A DNA stretch of 64,000 nt from Brachybacterium alimentarium (GTDB taxonomy: Bacteria > Actinomycetota > Actinomycetes > Actinomycetales > Dermabacteraceae), in the NCBI RefSeq assembly GCF_002332425.1, contig NZ_NRGS01000031.1, positions 16,976-80,975 of the forward strand, written 5' to 3'. Position numbers and translations under genes: made by a program. Positions 34,891 to 42,632 of the stretch are shown here, in pieces. The notes beneath the pieces are model-generated. The model did no database searches, was not told the origin of the DNA, and saw only the letters and a program-made list of their open reading frames with translations. Every line of letters begins with the position of its first letter. Position 1 is the stretch's first letter.

Positions 34891-34922
34891 CTGCACTGCT
34901 GCACTGCTGCACTGCTGCAGTG
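34891..34922. repeat. Octamer tandem array (ctgcactg x4)
   Basis: Three perfect and one variant 8-bp copies occupy the spacer between the lipoprotein promoter region and the 3' end of the acyl-reductase fusion gene. Related gcactgctg blocks continue to about 34970. Confidence 0.93.
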
Positions 34923-34983
34923 CGCAGCTGCGCCGCTGTCCTGCTACGCAGCACTGCTGCGCTGCGGGGCCGATCTCAGGCGG

Positions 34984-37269
34984 TCACCACTCCAGGATCT
35001 GCCAGCGCTTCTTCTTCGCCACCGCGTACAGCCCGAGGTCCGGGGAAATCGCGGTGGGGGTGCCGACCAGATCGAGCCAGGCGGCGTCGGCGTGGGAATC
35101 GCCGTAGCCGAAGGACGCGGAGAGGTCGGCGCCGCGGGAGTCGGCGTACTTGCTCAGCCAGTTCGCGCGGGCCTCGTCGACCAGCGGGGGAGTGGCCAGG
35201 TAGCCGGTCATGACGCCGGAAGCGTCCTCGTCCATGTGCGTGGCCACGACTTCGTCGAACAGGTCCGACAGCGGCTGGACGAGCACGTCCAGCGCACCGG
35301 TGACGAGCACGGTCCGGTGGCCGGCGGCGCGGTGGCGCTCGATGACCTCGAGGGCCTCGGGGCGGATCGAGGAGCGGATTCGGCGCCCGGCCTCGCCCTG
35401 CATCACGGCGCGCAGCTCGTCGCTGCGGTAGCCCTTGTAGCGACGGTTGACCAGGCGGATCAGCTCGGAACGGTCCCGCTGATCGGCGCGCAGGTAGCCG
35501 GGCACCGAGGCGAGCAGGCCGCCGAGCTCGGCCGGCCAGGCGCGGCGGGGGCGGGTGGCCCGCACCGCGGAGAAGTACTGCTGGACCACGTTGGTCGCCA
35601 GCACCGTGCCGTCGAGGTCGAAGACCGCCAGCGCGTTCTCGTTCTGCTTGAGCTCCGGGGCGGGGCGCGAGGCGCGCTTGCGCTGGGCGGACTTCGCGCG
35701 GGAGTACGCCTTGGTGAGCTCGGTGATGGCCGGCAGATGCTGGTCCCCGAAGTACTCGCGCCAGTCGATCCCGGTGACATCGAAGTCGTGCTCGGCGAGG
35801 AACTCGGCCGGCAGCTCCTCGCGCAGTGCACGGGTGTTGGCGTCGTCGAAGACCATCTCGGTCTTCGTGTACTGGCGGTACAGCTCGATGTACATCCGCA
35901 GGGTGGTCAGCCCCGAGGTGGCCTTGTGCAGGCTGGAGGTCCATTCGCGGGTGCGCTTGGTGGCGGGGAGATAGGCCACGGCGGCCGAGCCGGCCTTCGT
36001 GGCGAGCTCCTTGGCCCGGAAGCGCTGCTCGACCATCTCCACGGCCGGGAAGCTCCACTCGGGGACCTCGATCGGCTTGCCGTTGTCGTCCTCGAGCGGA
36101 TGCTTGACGAAGTACTCGCGCACCGCCGTGAACATCTCGTGGAAGGGCAGCGGGTTCGAGGCGCCGGAGACCACCTGGAAGTAGGCGTCGTCGCCGCGAC
36201 GGGAGACGTCCTGGGTGGCGAGGGCGACGATCACGTTGACCACGAAGTCGACGGGGATGATGTCGAGGATCGAATCGGCGAGGCCGGGGAACTCGGGCAG
36301 CGCGCCGCGGCCGTAGGCCATGATCAGCGGGTCGGCGACCTTGTAGCCGTCGATCCAGCCGGGGAACGGATTGCGCACTGCGGATTCGATGATCGAGGGG
36401 CGCACGAAGGAGACGCGGTGGCCGTTGGCGGTCCACAGCTCCTCGGCGACCTGCTCGGCCATCGCCTTGGTGAAGGTGTAGATGTCGGTCCAGCCGACGG
36501 ACTGGGCGCGCGTGCGGCCGAAGTCGACCAGACGCTCGTCGACCCAGGCGCGGCGGGCCTCCTCGGAGGCGTCGGCCACCGCCTTGGGGCCCATGCGGCC
36601 GTCGCGCAGCTTCGCGCTGCGGATCTGGGAGCGCAGGGTCTCGGGCCGACGGGACTCGGCCTCGACGCGGTCGCGGGCCTCGAGCGCGGCCTGGTACTCG
36701 GCGCGCCAGTCGACGTCGGTCTGCAGCGAGCCCTCCTGGCGCAGACCCTTGGCCATGCCGCCGACGTACGCGGTCGAGACGTGGATGACGTGCGGGTCCT
36801 GCCCGGAGGCGAGCAGCGCCTCGTACAGGTTCCGGGCGCCGCCGACGTTCGTGCGGAACGCCTCGTCGATCGGCGGGGCGAAGGAGACGGACGACGCCGA
36901 GTGGATCACGACGTCGTAGCGGTCCTCGAGGGCGGGCATGTCGGTGAGATCACCCTCGAGCACCCCCACGCGTGCGTCGAAGACGGCCTTCACGGCGGCC
37001 TTCCCGTCGCTGCCGTCGGCGCCGAGCGCGTCGGCCCAGGAGGAGAAGATCGGCTTGCGCAGCAGCTGCTCGAGGCGCTTGCGCCCGCTCAGGGAGCCCT
37101 TGGGGCGCACGACGGCGGTGACATGGGTGCTGTCGGTGGTCTCCAGCAGGGAGCGCAGCACCGCCTGTCCCAGGAAGCCCGTGACGCCTGTCAGCAGGAT
37201 CCGTCGGTCACCCTCTCGGCTTCCGCCGGTGGTGGCGGCCTGGTCGGCGGGCGGTGTGCTGTGCGACAT
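34984..37269 (-). CDS. Fatty acyl-CoA reductase-like SDR fused to an HAD-IB phosphatase
   Basis: 761 aa. Residues ~22-430 form an extended short-chain dehydrogenase of the NAD-binding-4 (thioester/fatty-acyl reductase) type: TGVTGFLG at 27-34, VIHSASSVSF, STAYVGG, and the catalytic YTFTK at about 263-267. Residues ~545-761 are an HAD-IB phosphatase with nucleophile motif FDLDGTVLAT (~551), TGAL and GDSHAD (~725). The first part would reduce an acyl thioester to an aldehyde or alcohol; the second would dephosphorylate a small or lipid phosphate. AGAGGG precedes ATG 37269. It is divergent from an SDR-PlsC-AGPS operon, which suggests ether-lipid assembly. The order of domains is clear; substrates are inferred. 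Confidence 0.88.
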   Translation of the reverse strand: MSHSTPPADQAATTGGSREGDRRILLTGVTGFLGQAVLRSLLETTDSTHVTAVVRPKGSLSGRKRLEQLLRKPIFSSWADALGADGSDGKAAVKAVFDARVGVLEGDLTDMPALEDRYDVVIHSASSVSFAPPIDEAFRTNVGGARNLYEALLASGQDPHVIHVSTAYVGGMAKGLRQEGSLQTDVDWRAEYQAALEARDRVEAESRRPETLRSQIRSAKLRDGRMGPKAVADASEEARRAWVDERLVDFGRTRAQSVGWTDIYTFTKAMAEQVAEELWTANGHRVSFVRPSIIESAVRNPFPGWIDGYKVADPLIMAYGRGALPEFPGLADSILDIIPVDFVVNVIVALATQDVSRRGDDAYFQVVSGASNPLPFHEMFTAVREYFVKHPLEDDNGKPIEVPEWSFPAVEMVEQRFRAKELATKAGSAAVAYLPATKRTREWTSSLHKATSGLTTLRMYIELYRQYTKTEMVFDDANTRALREELPAEFLAEHDFDVTGIDWREYFGDQHLPAITELTKAYSRAKSAQRKRASRPAPELKQNENALAVFDLDGTVLATNVVQQYFSAVRATRPRRAWPAELGGLLASVPGYLRADQRDRSELIRLVNRRYKGYRSDELRAVMQGEAGRRIRSSIRPEALEVIERHRAAGHRTVLVTGALDVLVQPLSDLFDEVVATHMDEDASGVMTGYLATPPLVDEARANWLSKYADSRGADLSASFGYGDSHADAAWLDLVGTPTAISPDLGLYAVAKKKRWQILEW

Positions 37270-37385
37270 GGGATCCCTCTGTGGACGGGTACGGCGGGAA
37301 GCTGGAGGACGGTGGCCGCTGTGGCGCTGGACGAGCCCCTGGGGTGCCTCACCTGGGGTCTTCTCCGCGCTGGTCAGGGCGGCGC

Positions 37386-37403
37386 TAGTGTATCGTAGCC
37401 GCC
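37386..37403. promoter_or_regulatory. Overlapping divergent -10 boxes of the lipid locus
   Basis: TATCGT (37391-37396) lies seven bases before ATG 37404 on the plus strand, which has no ribosome site, so that mRNA is probably leaderless. On the minus strand TACACT (37392-37387) overlaps it and would serve the acyl-reductase fusion. Overlap implies the two directions compete or are co-regulated. Confidence 0.42.
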
Positions 37404-38180
37404 ATGCATAGGGCCCTGATCACCGGTGGCACCGCGGGCATCGGGGCCGCTTTCGCGAGAGCCTTCGCCGGCCGCGGAACCTCCCTCGTACTGGTCGCAC
37501 GCGATGCCACCCGCTTGGACGATGCTGCGTCGCAGCTCCGCCGCACCTACGGCGTCGAGGTCGAGACGATGGTCGCCGATCTCGCCGATCGCGCTGCCCA
37601 GGAGCGGGTCGCGCAACGGCTGGAGACCGCGACCGATCCGGTCGACGTCTTCATCAACAACGCCGGCTTCTCGGTGCGCGCGAGCCTCCTGGACGAGGAC
37701 ATCACCCCTCATGACCTCGGTTTCGAGGTGATGATCCGCGCCGTCCTCAAGCTCGGCGGTGCGGCAGGTCGCGGCATGCGTGAGCGCGGTCGCGGCTGGA
37801 TCGTCAATGTCGGCTCCGTGAGCGCACTGGTGACGCAGAACAACTACTCGGCCATCAAGGCGTGGGTGGGCAACTACTCGGAATCCCTCGGCGTGCAGCT
37901 CGCCGGCACCGGCGTGCAGGTGACGGCGCTCATGCCCGGGTGGGTGCGCACCGAGTTCCACGACCGCGCCGGCATCAAGGGCTCCTCGATCCCGGGCGTG
38001 CTCTGGCTCGATGCGGACCGCCTGGTCTCCGAGTGCCTGCGCGACGTGGCCCGCGGCAAGCCGGTCTCCATCCCGTCCAAGCGCTGGAGGCTGATCTCCG
38101 CTGTGCTCAGGGCCACCCCGCGTGGGATCGTGGCCAGGTTGAGCGCCCTGCTCAGCCATCGCCGCAGCCGGGAGAAGTGA
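37404..38180 (+). CDS. Short-chain dehydrogenase/reductase
   Basis: 258-aa classical SDR with cofactor motif TGGTAGIG (7-14), NNAG (~88), a catalytic Ser in NVGSVSAL, and Tyr148-x-x-x-Lys152 (YSAIK). The C-terminal ~30 residues (PRGIVARLSALLSHRRSR) look like a basic membrane-associating helix, as in lipid-active SDRs. It is first in a three-gene run, four bases before the acyltransferase. In the ether-lipid scheme it would be the NADPH-dependent 1-acyl/alkyl-DHAP reductase, converting alkyl-DHAP to alkyl-glycerol-3-phosphate. That role comes from context; the family call is certain. Confidence 0.9.
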   Translation: MHRALITGGTAGIGAAFARAFAGRGTSLVLVARDATRLDDAASQLRRTYGVEVETMVADLADRAAQERVAQRLETATDPVDVFINNAGFSVRASLLDEDITPHDLGFEVMIRAVLKLGGAAGRGMRERGRGWIVNVGSVSALVTQNNYSAIKAWVGNYSESLGVQLAGTGVQVTALMPGWVRTEFHDRAGIKGSSIPGVLWLDADRLVSECLRDVARGKPVSIPSKRWRLISAVLRATPRGIVARLSALLSHRRSREK

Positions 38181-38184
38181 TCGC

Positions 38185-39141
38185 ATGAGTCCGCAGAACG
38201 CCGCGCACGGTCAGGCAGATCCCTCGGAGCCCGTCGGCTCCTCGGGGTCCACGGACTCCTCCGGACCTGCGGACGCCACGACGCGTCGCACGTCGTCCGG
38301 CGACCGCAAACAGGCCGGCGATCGCAAGCAGCCTGGTGACCGCAAGCAGTCCGCAGACCGCAAGGAGCCCAGCGCGGGCCGCCGCCTGATGGCATCGCTC
38401 TCCGCCCGTTCGCGCGGCGAGGGCTGGGAGAAGCCCACCGGTGAGCTGGCCAAGTACCGCTCGCAGTGGCGCGCGGCCGCCCGGTTCGTGCTGCAGCGCG
38501 TGCTGTTCCGCGCCGTCGTGAACTCCGCGGTCACCCCGCAGGTCGACGTGCATCGCCGCGTGAGGAGCATCCGCGGCCCGTTCGTGCTGGTCGCCAACCA
38601 CACCAGCCATGTCGACGGTCCGCTGCTGGCGATGAGCCTGCCGTGGACCCAGGCGAAGTACCTGTGCACGGGCACCGCCGCCGACTACTGGTTCGACCAC
38701 TGGTACCGCCGGATCTTCGTGCGCACCATGATGAACGCCTTCCCGATCGATCGCGGCGGCAGCCGCAAGCACTCCGGGACCTCGCGCCGCCTGCTGCGCT
38801 CCGGGGTGCCGATCCTGGTGTTCCCCGAAGGCTCCCGCCAGACGACGGGCCACATGACGGACTTCAAGCCGGGCGCCGCGGCGCTCGCGATCGGGGTCGG
38901 CGTCCCCGTGGTGCCGGCGGCGATCATCGGCGGCTACGAGGCGATGCCCAAGGGGCGCTACTGGCCCGAGAAGGGTCGCCCCCCGGTCGCGGTCGTGTTC
39001 GGGGAGCCGATGATCTCCGAGGAGAACGAGTCCGCGGTCGACTTCTCCGCCCGCATCCAGCAGCGGGTCAAGAACCTGTACGACGAGAATCACGACGAGG
39101 TCCTGGGAGCAGATCCCCGGGGCGAGGAGGAAACCGCATGA
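38185..39141 (+). CDS. PlsC-type lysophospholipid acyltransferase
   Basis: 318 aa. A polar N-terminal ~60 residues with three DRKQ-type repeats (GDRKQAGDRKQPGDRKQSAD, then a further RK) precede a glycerolipid acyltransferase domain. The domain has His139-x4-Asp144 in NHTSHVDGP, FPIDRGGS, the phosphate-binding FPEGSRQTT (~213) and VVPAAIIGG. Such enzymes acylate lysophosphatidate or DHAP at the inner membrane face. GGGAG lies about ten bases before ATG. Its stop overlaps the next start by 4 nt. It could serve as DHAP acyltransferase or as the second-step acyltransferase on alkyl-glycerol-phosphate; sequence alone does not tell. Confidence 0.92.
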   Translation: MSPQNAAHGQADPSEPVGSSGSTDSSGPADATTRRTSSGDRKQAGDRKQPGDRKQSADRKEPSAGRRLMASLSARSRGEGWEKPTGELAKYRSQWRAAARFVLQRVLFRAVVNSAVTPQVDVHRRVRSIRGPFVLVANHTSHVDGPLLAMSLPWTQAKYLCTGTAADYWFDHWYRRIFVRTMMNAFPIDRGGSRKHSGTSRRLLRSGVPILVFPEGSRQTTGHMTDFKPGAAALAIGVGVPVVPAAIIGGYEAMPKGRYWPEKGRPPVAVVFGEPMISEENESAVDFSARIQQRVKNLYDENHDEVLGADPRGEEETA

Positions 39142-40847
39142 GCGAACGGCTGAGCGCCCGCGAGGTCAAGCGGCACAAGTGGTGGGGCTGGGGGCTGGAC
39201 GATGTCAGCTTCCGCTACGACAACAAGCCGGCCTTCGCCCCGCTGGCGAAGAACAAGGTGGGCGTCGACCTGGCCTCGAAGGCGATCCCCGTCGAGCCGG
39301 AGCTGTCGGATCACGAGGTGCCCGCGAGCCGGCTGCCCGCCGACGTCCGCGCTCTGCTGACCGGCGTGGTCGGCGAGGAGAACGTGCTGGATGACGACGA
39401 GTACCGCGTCGTGCACTCCTTCGGCCGTTCCCTGCCGGACCTGTTCCGCGTGCGCGCCGGCGACTTCGAGCGCCTGGTCGACGCGGTCGTCTACCCGGTC
39501 TCCGAGGACGAGGTCACCCGGATCCTGCAGATCGTGCTCGAGAAGGATCTCGTGCTGATCCCCTACGGCGGCGGGTCCTGCATCTCCGGCTCCGTGACTC
39601 CCGCGGTCGACGAGAAGCGTCCCGTGATCACCCTGAACCTCGGGCGTCTGCGCGAGGTCATCGAGATCGACGACACCGCAGGCCTCGCTCGCGTGGAGGC
39701 CGGCGTCTACGGCCCGGACCTCGAGGAGCAGCTCAACGCCCTGGGCTGGACCGTCGGCCACTTCCCGGACTCGTTCACCTACTCCACCGTCGGCGGCTGG
39801 GCCGCGACCCGCTCCTCGGGCATGCAGTCCGACAAGTACGGGGACATCGAGGACATCGTGCGCGGGCTGCGCATGGTCCACCCCGACGGCGTGGCCGTCA
39901 CCAAGGCGATCCCGGGCCGCGACTCGGGCCCCAGCGTGCACGAGATGATCCTGGGCAGCGAGGGTCGCCTCGGCGTGATCACCGAGGTCACCGTGCAGGT
40001 GCACCGCGTCGCCCCGGTGCGCCAGGTGATCGCCTACATGTACCCCGATTGGGAGCACGGCGTGCGCGGCATCCACGCGATCGCCCGCTCCACCGACGTC
40101 GCGCCCACGTTCACCCGGCTCTCCGACGGACCCGAGACCGAGTTCAGCCTCGCGATGGTCAAGGAGCCCAGCTCCACCAAGGGCAAGGTGGCCGCGAAGG
40201 TGCAGGACGGCCTGTTCGCCTACCTGCGCTCGAAGGGCTGGGACACGACCAACGAGATGTCGATCTCCTACGTGTGCTTCGAGGGCTCCAAGGAGAGCGT
40301 CGAGCAGCAGAAGTCGATCGTGAAGAAGATCGTGAAGAACGCCGGCGGCATCACCCTCGGGGCGGGCCCAGGCGCGATCTACGACCAGAAGAAGTTCGAC
40401 ACCCCCTACCTGCGCGACTTCCTGCTGAACTACCAGGTGTTCGGCGACGTCTGCGATACGGGCGCCACCTGGTCGAACATCAACGAGGTCCACTCGACGG
40501 TGTACGACGCGTTCTACGCGGTGCAGAAGGCCCAGGGGCTGCCGGGCTTCATGTTCTGCCACATGTCGCACAGCTACCACTCGGGTGCGTGCCTCTACTT
40601 CACCTTCGCCTTCCCGTACTCCTCGGACGAGCAGGCGCTGGAGCAGTACTACGCGGCCAAGAACGCCGTGCAGCAGGTCTTCGTGGACCTCGGTTCGACG
40701 GTCAGCCACCACCACGCCGTGGGCACGGAGCACCAGCCGTGGATCACGGAGGACATCGGCGAGGTCGGCGAGCGCATGGTCAAGGGCCTGTTCGCCGACA
40801 ACGACCCGGGCCGGAACCTCAACCCCGGCAAGGTCACCACACCCTGA
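39138..40847 (+). CDS. Alkyl-DHAP-synthase-like FAD-binding protein
   Basis: 569-aa flavoprotein of the VAO/PCMH superfamily. It begins near KRHKWWGWGLDD, the N-terminal hallmark of alkylglycerone-phosphate synthase. The FAD-binding segment IPYGGGSCISGSVTP (~139-153) and FPDSFTYSTVGGWAATRSSG (~207-226), with GDIEDIVRGL after it, follow the eukaryotic enzyme closely. The C-terminal part has SHSYHSGACLYFTFAFPY and the His triad SHHHAVG (~525) used in acyl/alkyl exchange. Alkyl-DHAP synthase swaps the acyl chain of acyl-DHAP for a fatty alcohol, creating the ether bond. Relatives include D-lactate and glycolate dehydrogenases, but these lack the W-GWG start and HHH motif. GAGGAGG precedes the ATG by eight bases. 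Confidence 0.87.
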   Translation: MSERLSAREVKRHKWWGWGLDDVSFRYDNKPAFAPLAKNKVGVDLASKAIPVEPELSDHEVPASRLPADVRALLTGVVGEENVLDDDEYRVVHSFGRSLPDLFRVRAGDFERLVDAVVYPVSEDEVTRILQIVLEKDLVLIPYGGGSCISGSVTPAVDEKRPVITLNLGRLREVIEIDDTAGLARVEAGVYGPDLEEQLNALGWTVGHFPDSFTYSTVGGWAATRSSGMQSDKYGDIEDIVRGLRMVHPDGVAVTKAIPGRDSGPSVHEMILGSEGRLGVITEVTVQVHRVAPVRQVIAYMYPDWEHGVRGIHAIARSTDVAPTFTRLSDGPETEFSLAMVKEPSSTKGKVAAKVQDGLFAYLRSKGWDTTNEMSISYVCFEGSKESVEQQKSIVKKIVKNAGGITLGAGPGAIYDQKKFDTPYLRDFLLNYQVFGDVCDTGATWSNINEVHSTVYDAFYAVQKAQGLPGFMFCHMSHSYHSGACLYFTFAFPYSSDEQALEQYYAAKNAVQQVFVDLGSTVSHHHAVGTEHQPWITEDIGEVGERMVKGLFADNDPGRNLNPGKVTTP

Positions 40848-40969
40848 GCACGACAGCCTGATTCGGACGACCCGAATCGGACGGACTGATCAGGATGACC
40901 CGACGCCGCGAACCGGGAGCGTGCCGCACTGCGGTGCGCTCCCGGTTCCCTCTCCCGGCAGGAGGAGCG

Positions 40970-41692
40970 ATGACGCACGACCACCGCACCACGGCCACCA
41001 CGGGCACGATGGGCACCACGGGTGCCGACGACGGTCCGGCCGACATCTGGGTGCTGCGCCACGGCGAGTCCACCGCGAACGTCGACGGGGTGATCGTCTC
41101 GATGCCGGGCCCGCGCGCCCTGACCGAGGTGGGGCTGACGCCTCGTGGCCGGGAGCAGGCCCGCGATGCGGCGCGCTCGGCGCGCGCGCAGGGCTTGGAC
41201 GCTGACACGCTCGTGGTCTCCAGCGACTTCGCCCGAGCCCTCCAGACCGCCGAGGAGTTCGCCGGCGTGCTCGGTGCGCGCCCTCCGCGCTGCGACCCGC
41301 GACTGCGCGAACGTCGTTTCGGGCTCCATGACGAAGGGCCCGCGAGCGCATACGACCAGGTGTGGGAGGCGGACCGCGCACGCGGCGAGCAGAGCGAGGG
41401 CGTCGAGCTCGTCGAGGACGTCGCAGCCCGGGTCGGGCAGCTGCTCACGGGGATCGATGAGTCGGCCCCCGGGGTGCCCGTGGTGCTGGTCGCACACGGG
41501 GACGTGCTGCAGATTGCGCTCGCCGTCGGTGCGGAGGCCGACCCTCATGACCACCGCGAGGTCCCCCATCTGGGCAATGCGGTGATGCGGCGCCTCGGCA
41601 GCGGTCGCGGCCGCGGCAGTGGTCACGGTGCTGGCAGCGGGCCCGCCCGCGACGCCGGGTGCGGCGGCGACGGCTCGCGGGCCGCTCGATGA
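40970..41692 (+). CDS. Histidine phosphatase family protein
   Basis: 240 aa from ATG 40970, preceded by a strong AGGAGGAG. The phosphoglycerate-mutase-like catalytic motif is LRHGES with His31, and the second His is in VVLVAHGD (~170). LRERRFG and DSDFARALQTAE-like segments (SSDFARALQTAEEF) match the family. It removes phosphate from small molecules; the substrate is unknown. The tail is a Gly/Ser/Arg-rich repeat (GSGRGRGSGHGAGSG). The next gene starts within its stop codon. It lies 122 bp after the ether-lipid operon and may be a separate unit. Confidence 0.9.
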   Translation: MTHDHRTTATTGTMGTTGADDGPADIWVLRHGESTANVDGVIVSMPGPRALTEVGLTPRGREQARDAARSARAQGLDADTLVVSSDFARALQTAEEFAGVLGARPPRCDPRLRERRFGLHDEGPASAYDQVWEADRARGEQSEGVELVEDVAARVGQLLTGIDESAPGVPVVLVAHGDVLQIALAVGAEADPHDHREVPHLGNAVMRRLGSGRGRGSGHGAGSGPARDAGCGGDGSRAAR

Positions 41693-42105
41693 GCACGTCA
41701 GGTCCCGGCGGGGTCGAGCTGGTCATTGCGGGCGACCCCGCCGCTGCTCGGGCGCTGGTCGAGGAGTTCTTCGTCGGGCGCGGCTGGAGACCGCGTGAGC
41801 GCGGCGTGGGACGCGTCGACTTCGAGTGCGGCAGCCGTCGCCGCACCATCCTGCTCGGCGGCCTCGCCGGGAAGGCATTCCACCTGACGGCTCGGATCGA
41901 GATCCGCGATGCGGGTCGTGACGGTGTGCCCCGCAGCGCGGACCGCACCGCCGTGATCCGCTACCGATGGGAAGCCGACGACGGCCGGGCCCTCGGCGGG
42001 ACCCTGGGACGTGCCCGTGCGGCTCGTGCCCATGCGGAGACCGCCACCGCGCTCGAGGAGCAGCTTCGCGCGCGCGGCCACCTCGTGCGCGCCCGCCGCG
42101 CTTGA
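41689..42105 (+). CDS. Small conserved-looking protein of unknown function
   Basis: 138 aa. ATG 41689 overlaps the phosphatase stop (ATGA), so the two are co-translated. The protein has a mixed alpha/beta pattern: VELVIAGDPAAARALVEEFF (helix), FECGSRRRTILLGGLAGKAF, an amphipathic strand HLTARIEIRD, then a charged C-terminal helix EEQLRARGHLVRARRA. There is no signal peptide or membrane helix. No family was recognised. Position suggests a partner of the phosphatase, nothing more. Confidence 0.7.
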   Translation: MSTSGPGGVELVIAGDPAAARALVEEFFVGRGWRPRERGVGRVDFECGSRRRTILLGGLAGKAFHLTARIEIRDAGRDGVPRSADRTAVIRYRWEADDGRALGGTLGRARAARAHAETATALEEQLRARGHLVRARRA

Positions 42106-42256
42106 GCCATGCCTCGTCGGGCACCTCGCCCGGAACGGAGGCATGGGCGTGGCCGACGCCGAGAACGCGCGTGGAGCGTGGGAACGGAGCACGGGGAAGG
42201 TGCGCGATGGGCGCCGCGATCAGGCGGCGAGGCCGGCAGTGAACAGCGAGGCCGAG

Positions 42257-42314
42257 AGGTTCCCGCGCCATTGAGGGAACCTGTCGACGACCATAGCCCG
42301 CTACCAATGAGTAA
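42257..42314. repeat. Hairpin plus inverted copy of the TTACTCATTRGTAGC 15-mer
   Basis: A perfect 8-bp stem with a 10-base loop (AGGTTCCC 42257-42264, GGGAACCT 42275-42282) is followed by GCTACCAATGAGTAA (42300-42314). The latter is the reverse complement of TTACTCATTGGTAGC, one base different from 22606-22620. In both places the 15-mer is next to a strong hairpin. It lies in the 527-bp spacer between the unknown 138-aa gene and the ThuA gene, where no gene is supported. Confidence 0.65.
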
Positions 42315-42430
42315 TGAGTCACAGGTCGATCACGGTCCATGGCGTCGGCTCCAATAGGGGCACGCGGCTTCGACACGGGACAGGACCCGGGACCGAGATG
42401 TCCGGTCGCGCCCCCTTCATCGGCGCGGTT

Positions 42431-42515
42431 CCCGCCCTCTCGTGGTGTCTCCGCCCGTCCTCTTGTGGCGGCTCTGCCCGTCCCCTCGTGGTGGCTCTGC
42501 CCGCCCTCTCGTCGG
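42431..42515. repeat. 23-bp tandem repeat, ~3.7 copies
   Basis: Units begin at 42431, 42454, 42477 and 42500 with pattern cccgccctctcgtggtggct followed by ctg. They lie about 120 bp upstream of the ThuA ribosome site. Confidence 0.92.
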
Positions 42516-42632
42516 ATCCGTTCCGGCGCGTCGTGGACGTGGCGCTTCCCTCGTGGGAATGCGCCCCTACGATGGACGGACCGCGCTGAGGGGGCACACC
42601 CTCGGCGCCCCGTCACATCACAGAGGATTGCA

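Noticed and set aside
39138..40847. D-lactate or glycolate dehydrogenase as the identity of the flavoprotein
   Set aside because: The N-terminal W-GWG segment, the FPDSF-STVGGW region and the C-terminal His triad fit alkyl-DHAP synthase better, and the neighbours are lipid enzymes.
42339..42632. Extended N-terminus of the ThuA protein
   Set aside because: The sequence is derived from the 23-bp repeat and is Pro/Arg/Trp-rich; a good ribosome site precedes ATG 42633, where the conserved domain begins.
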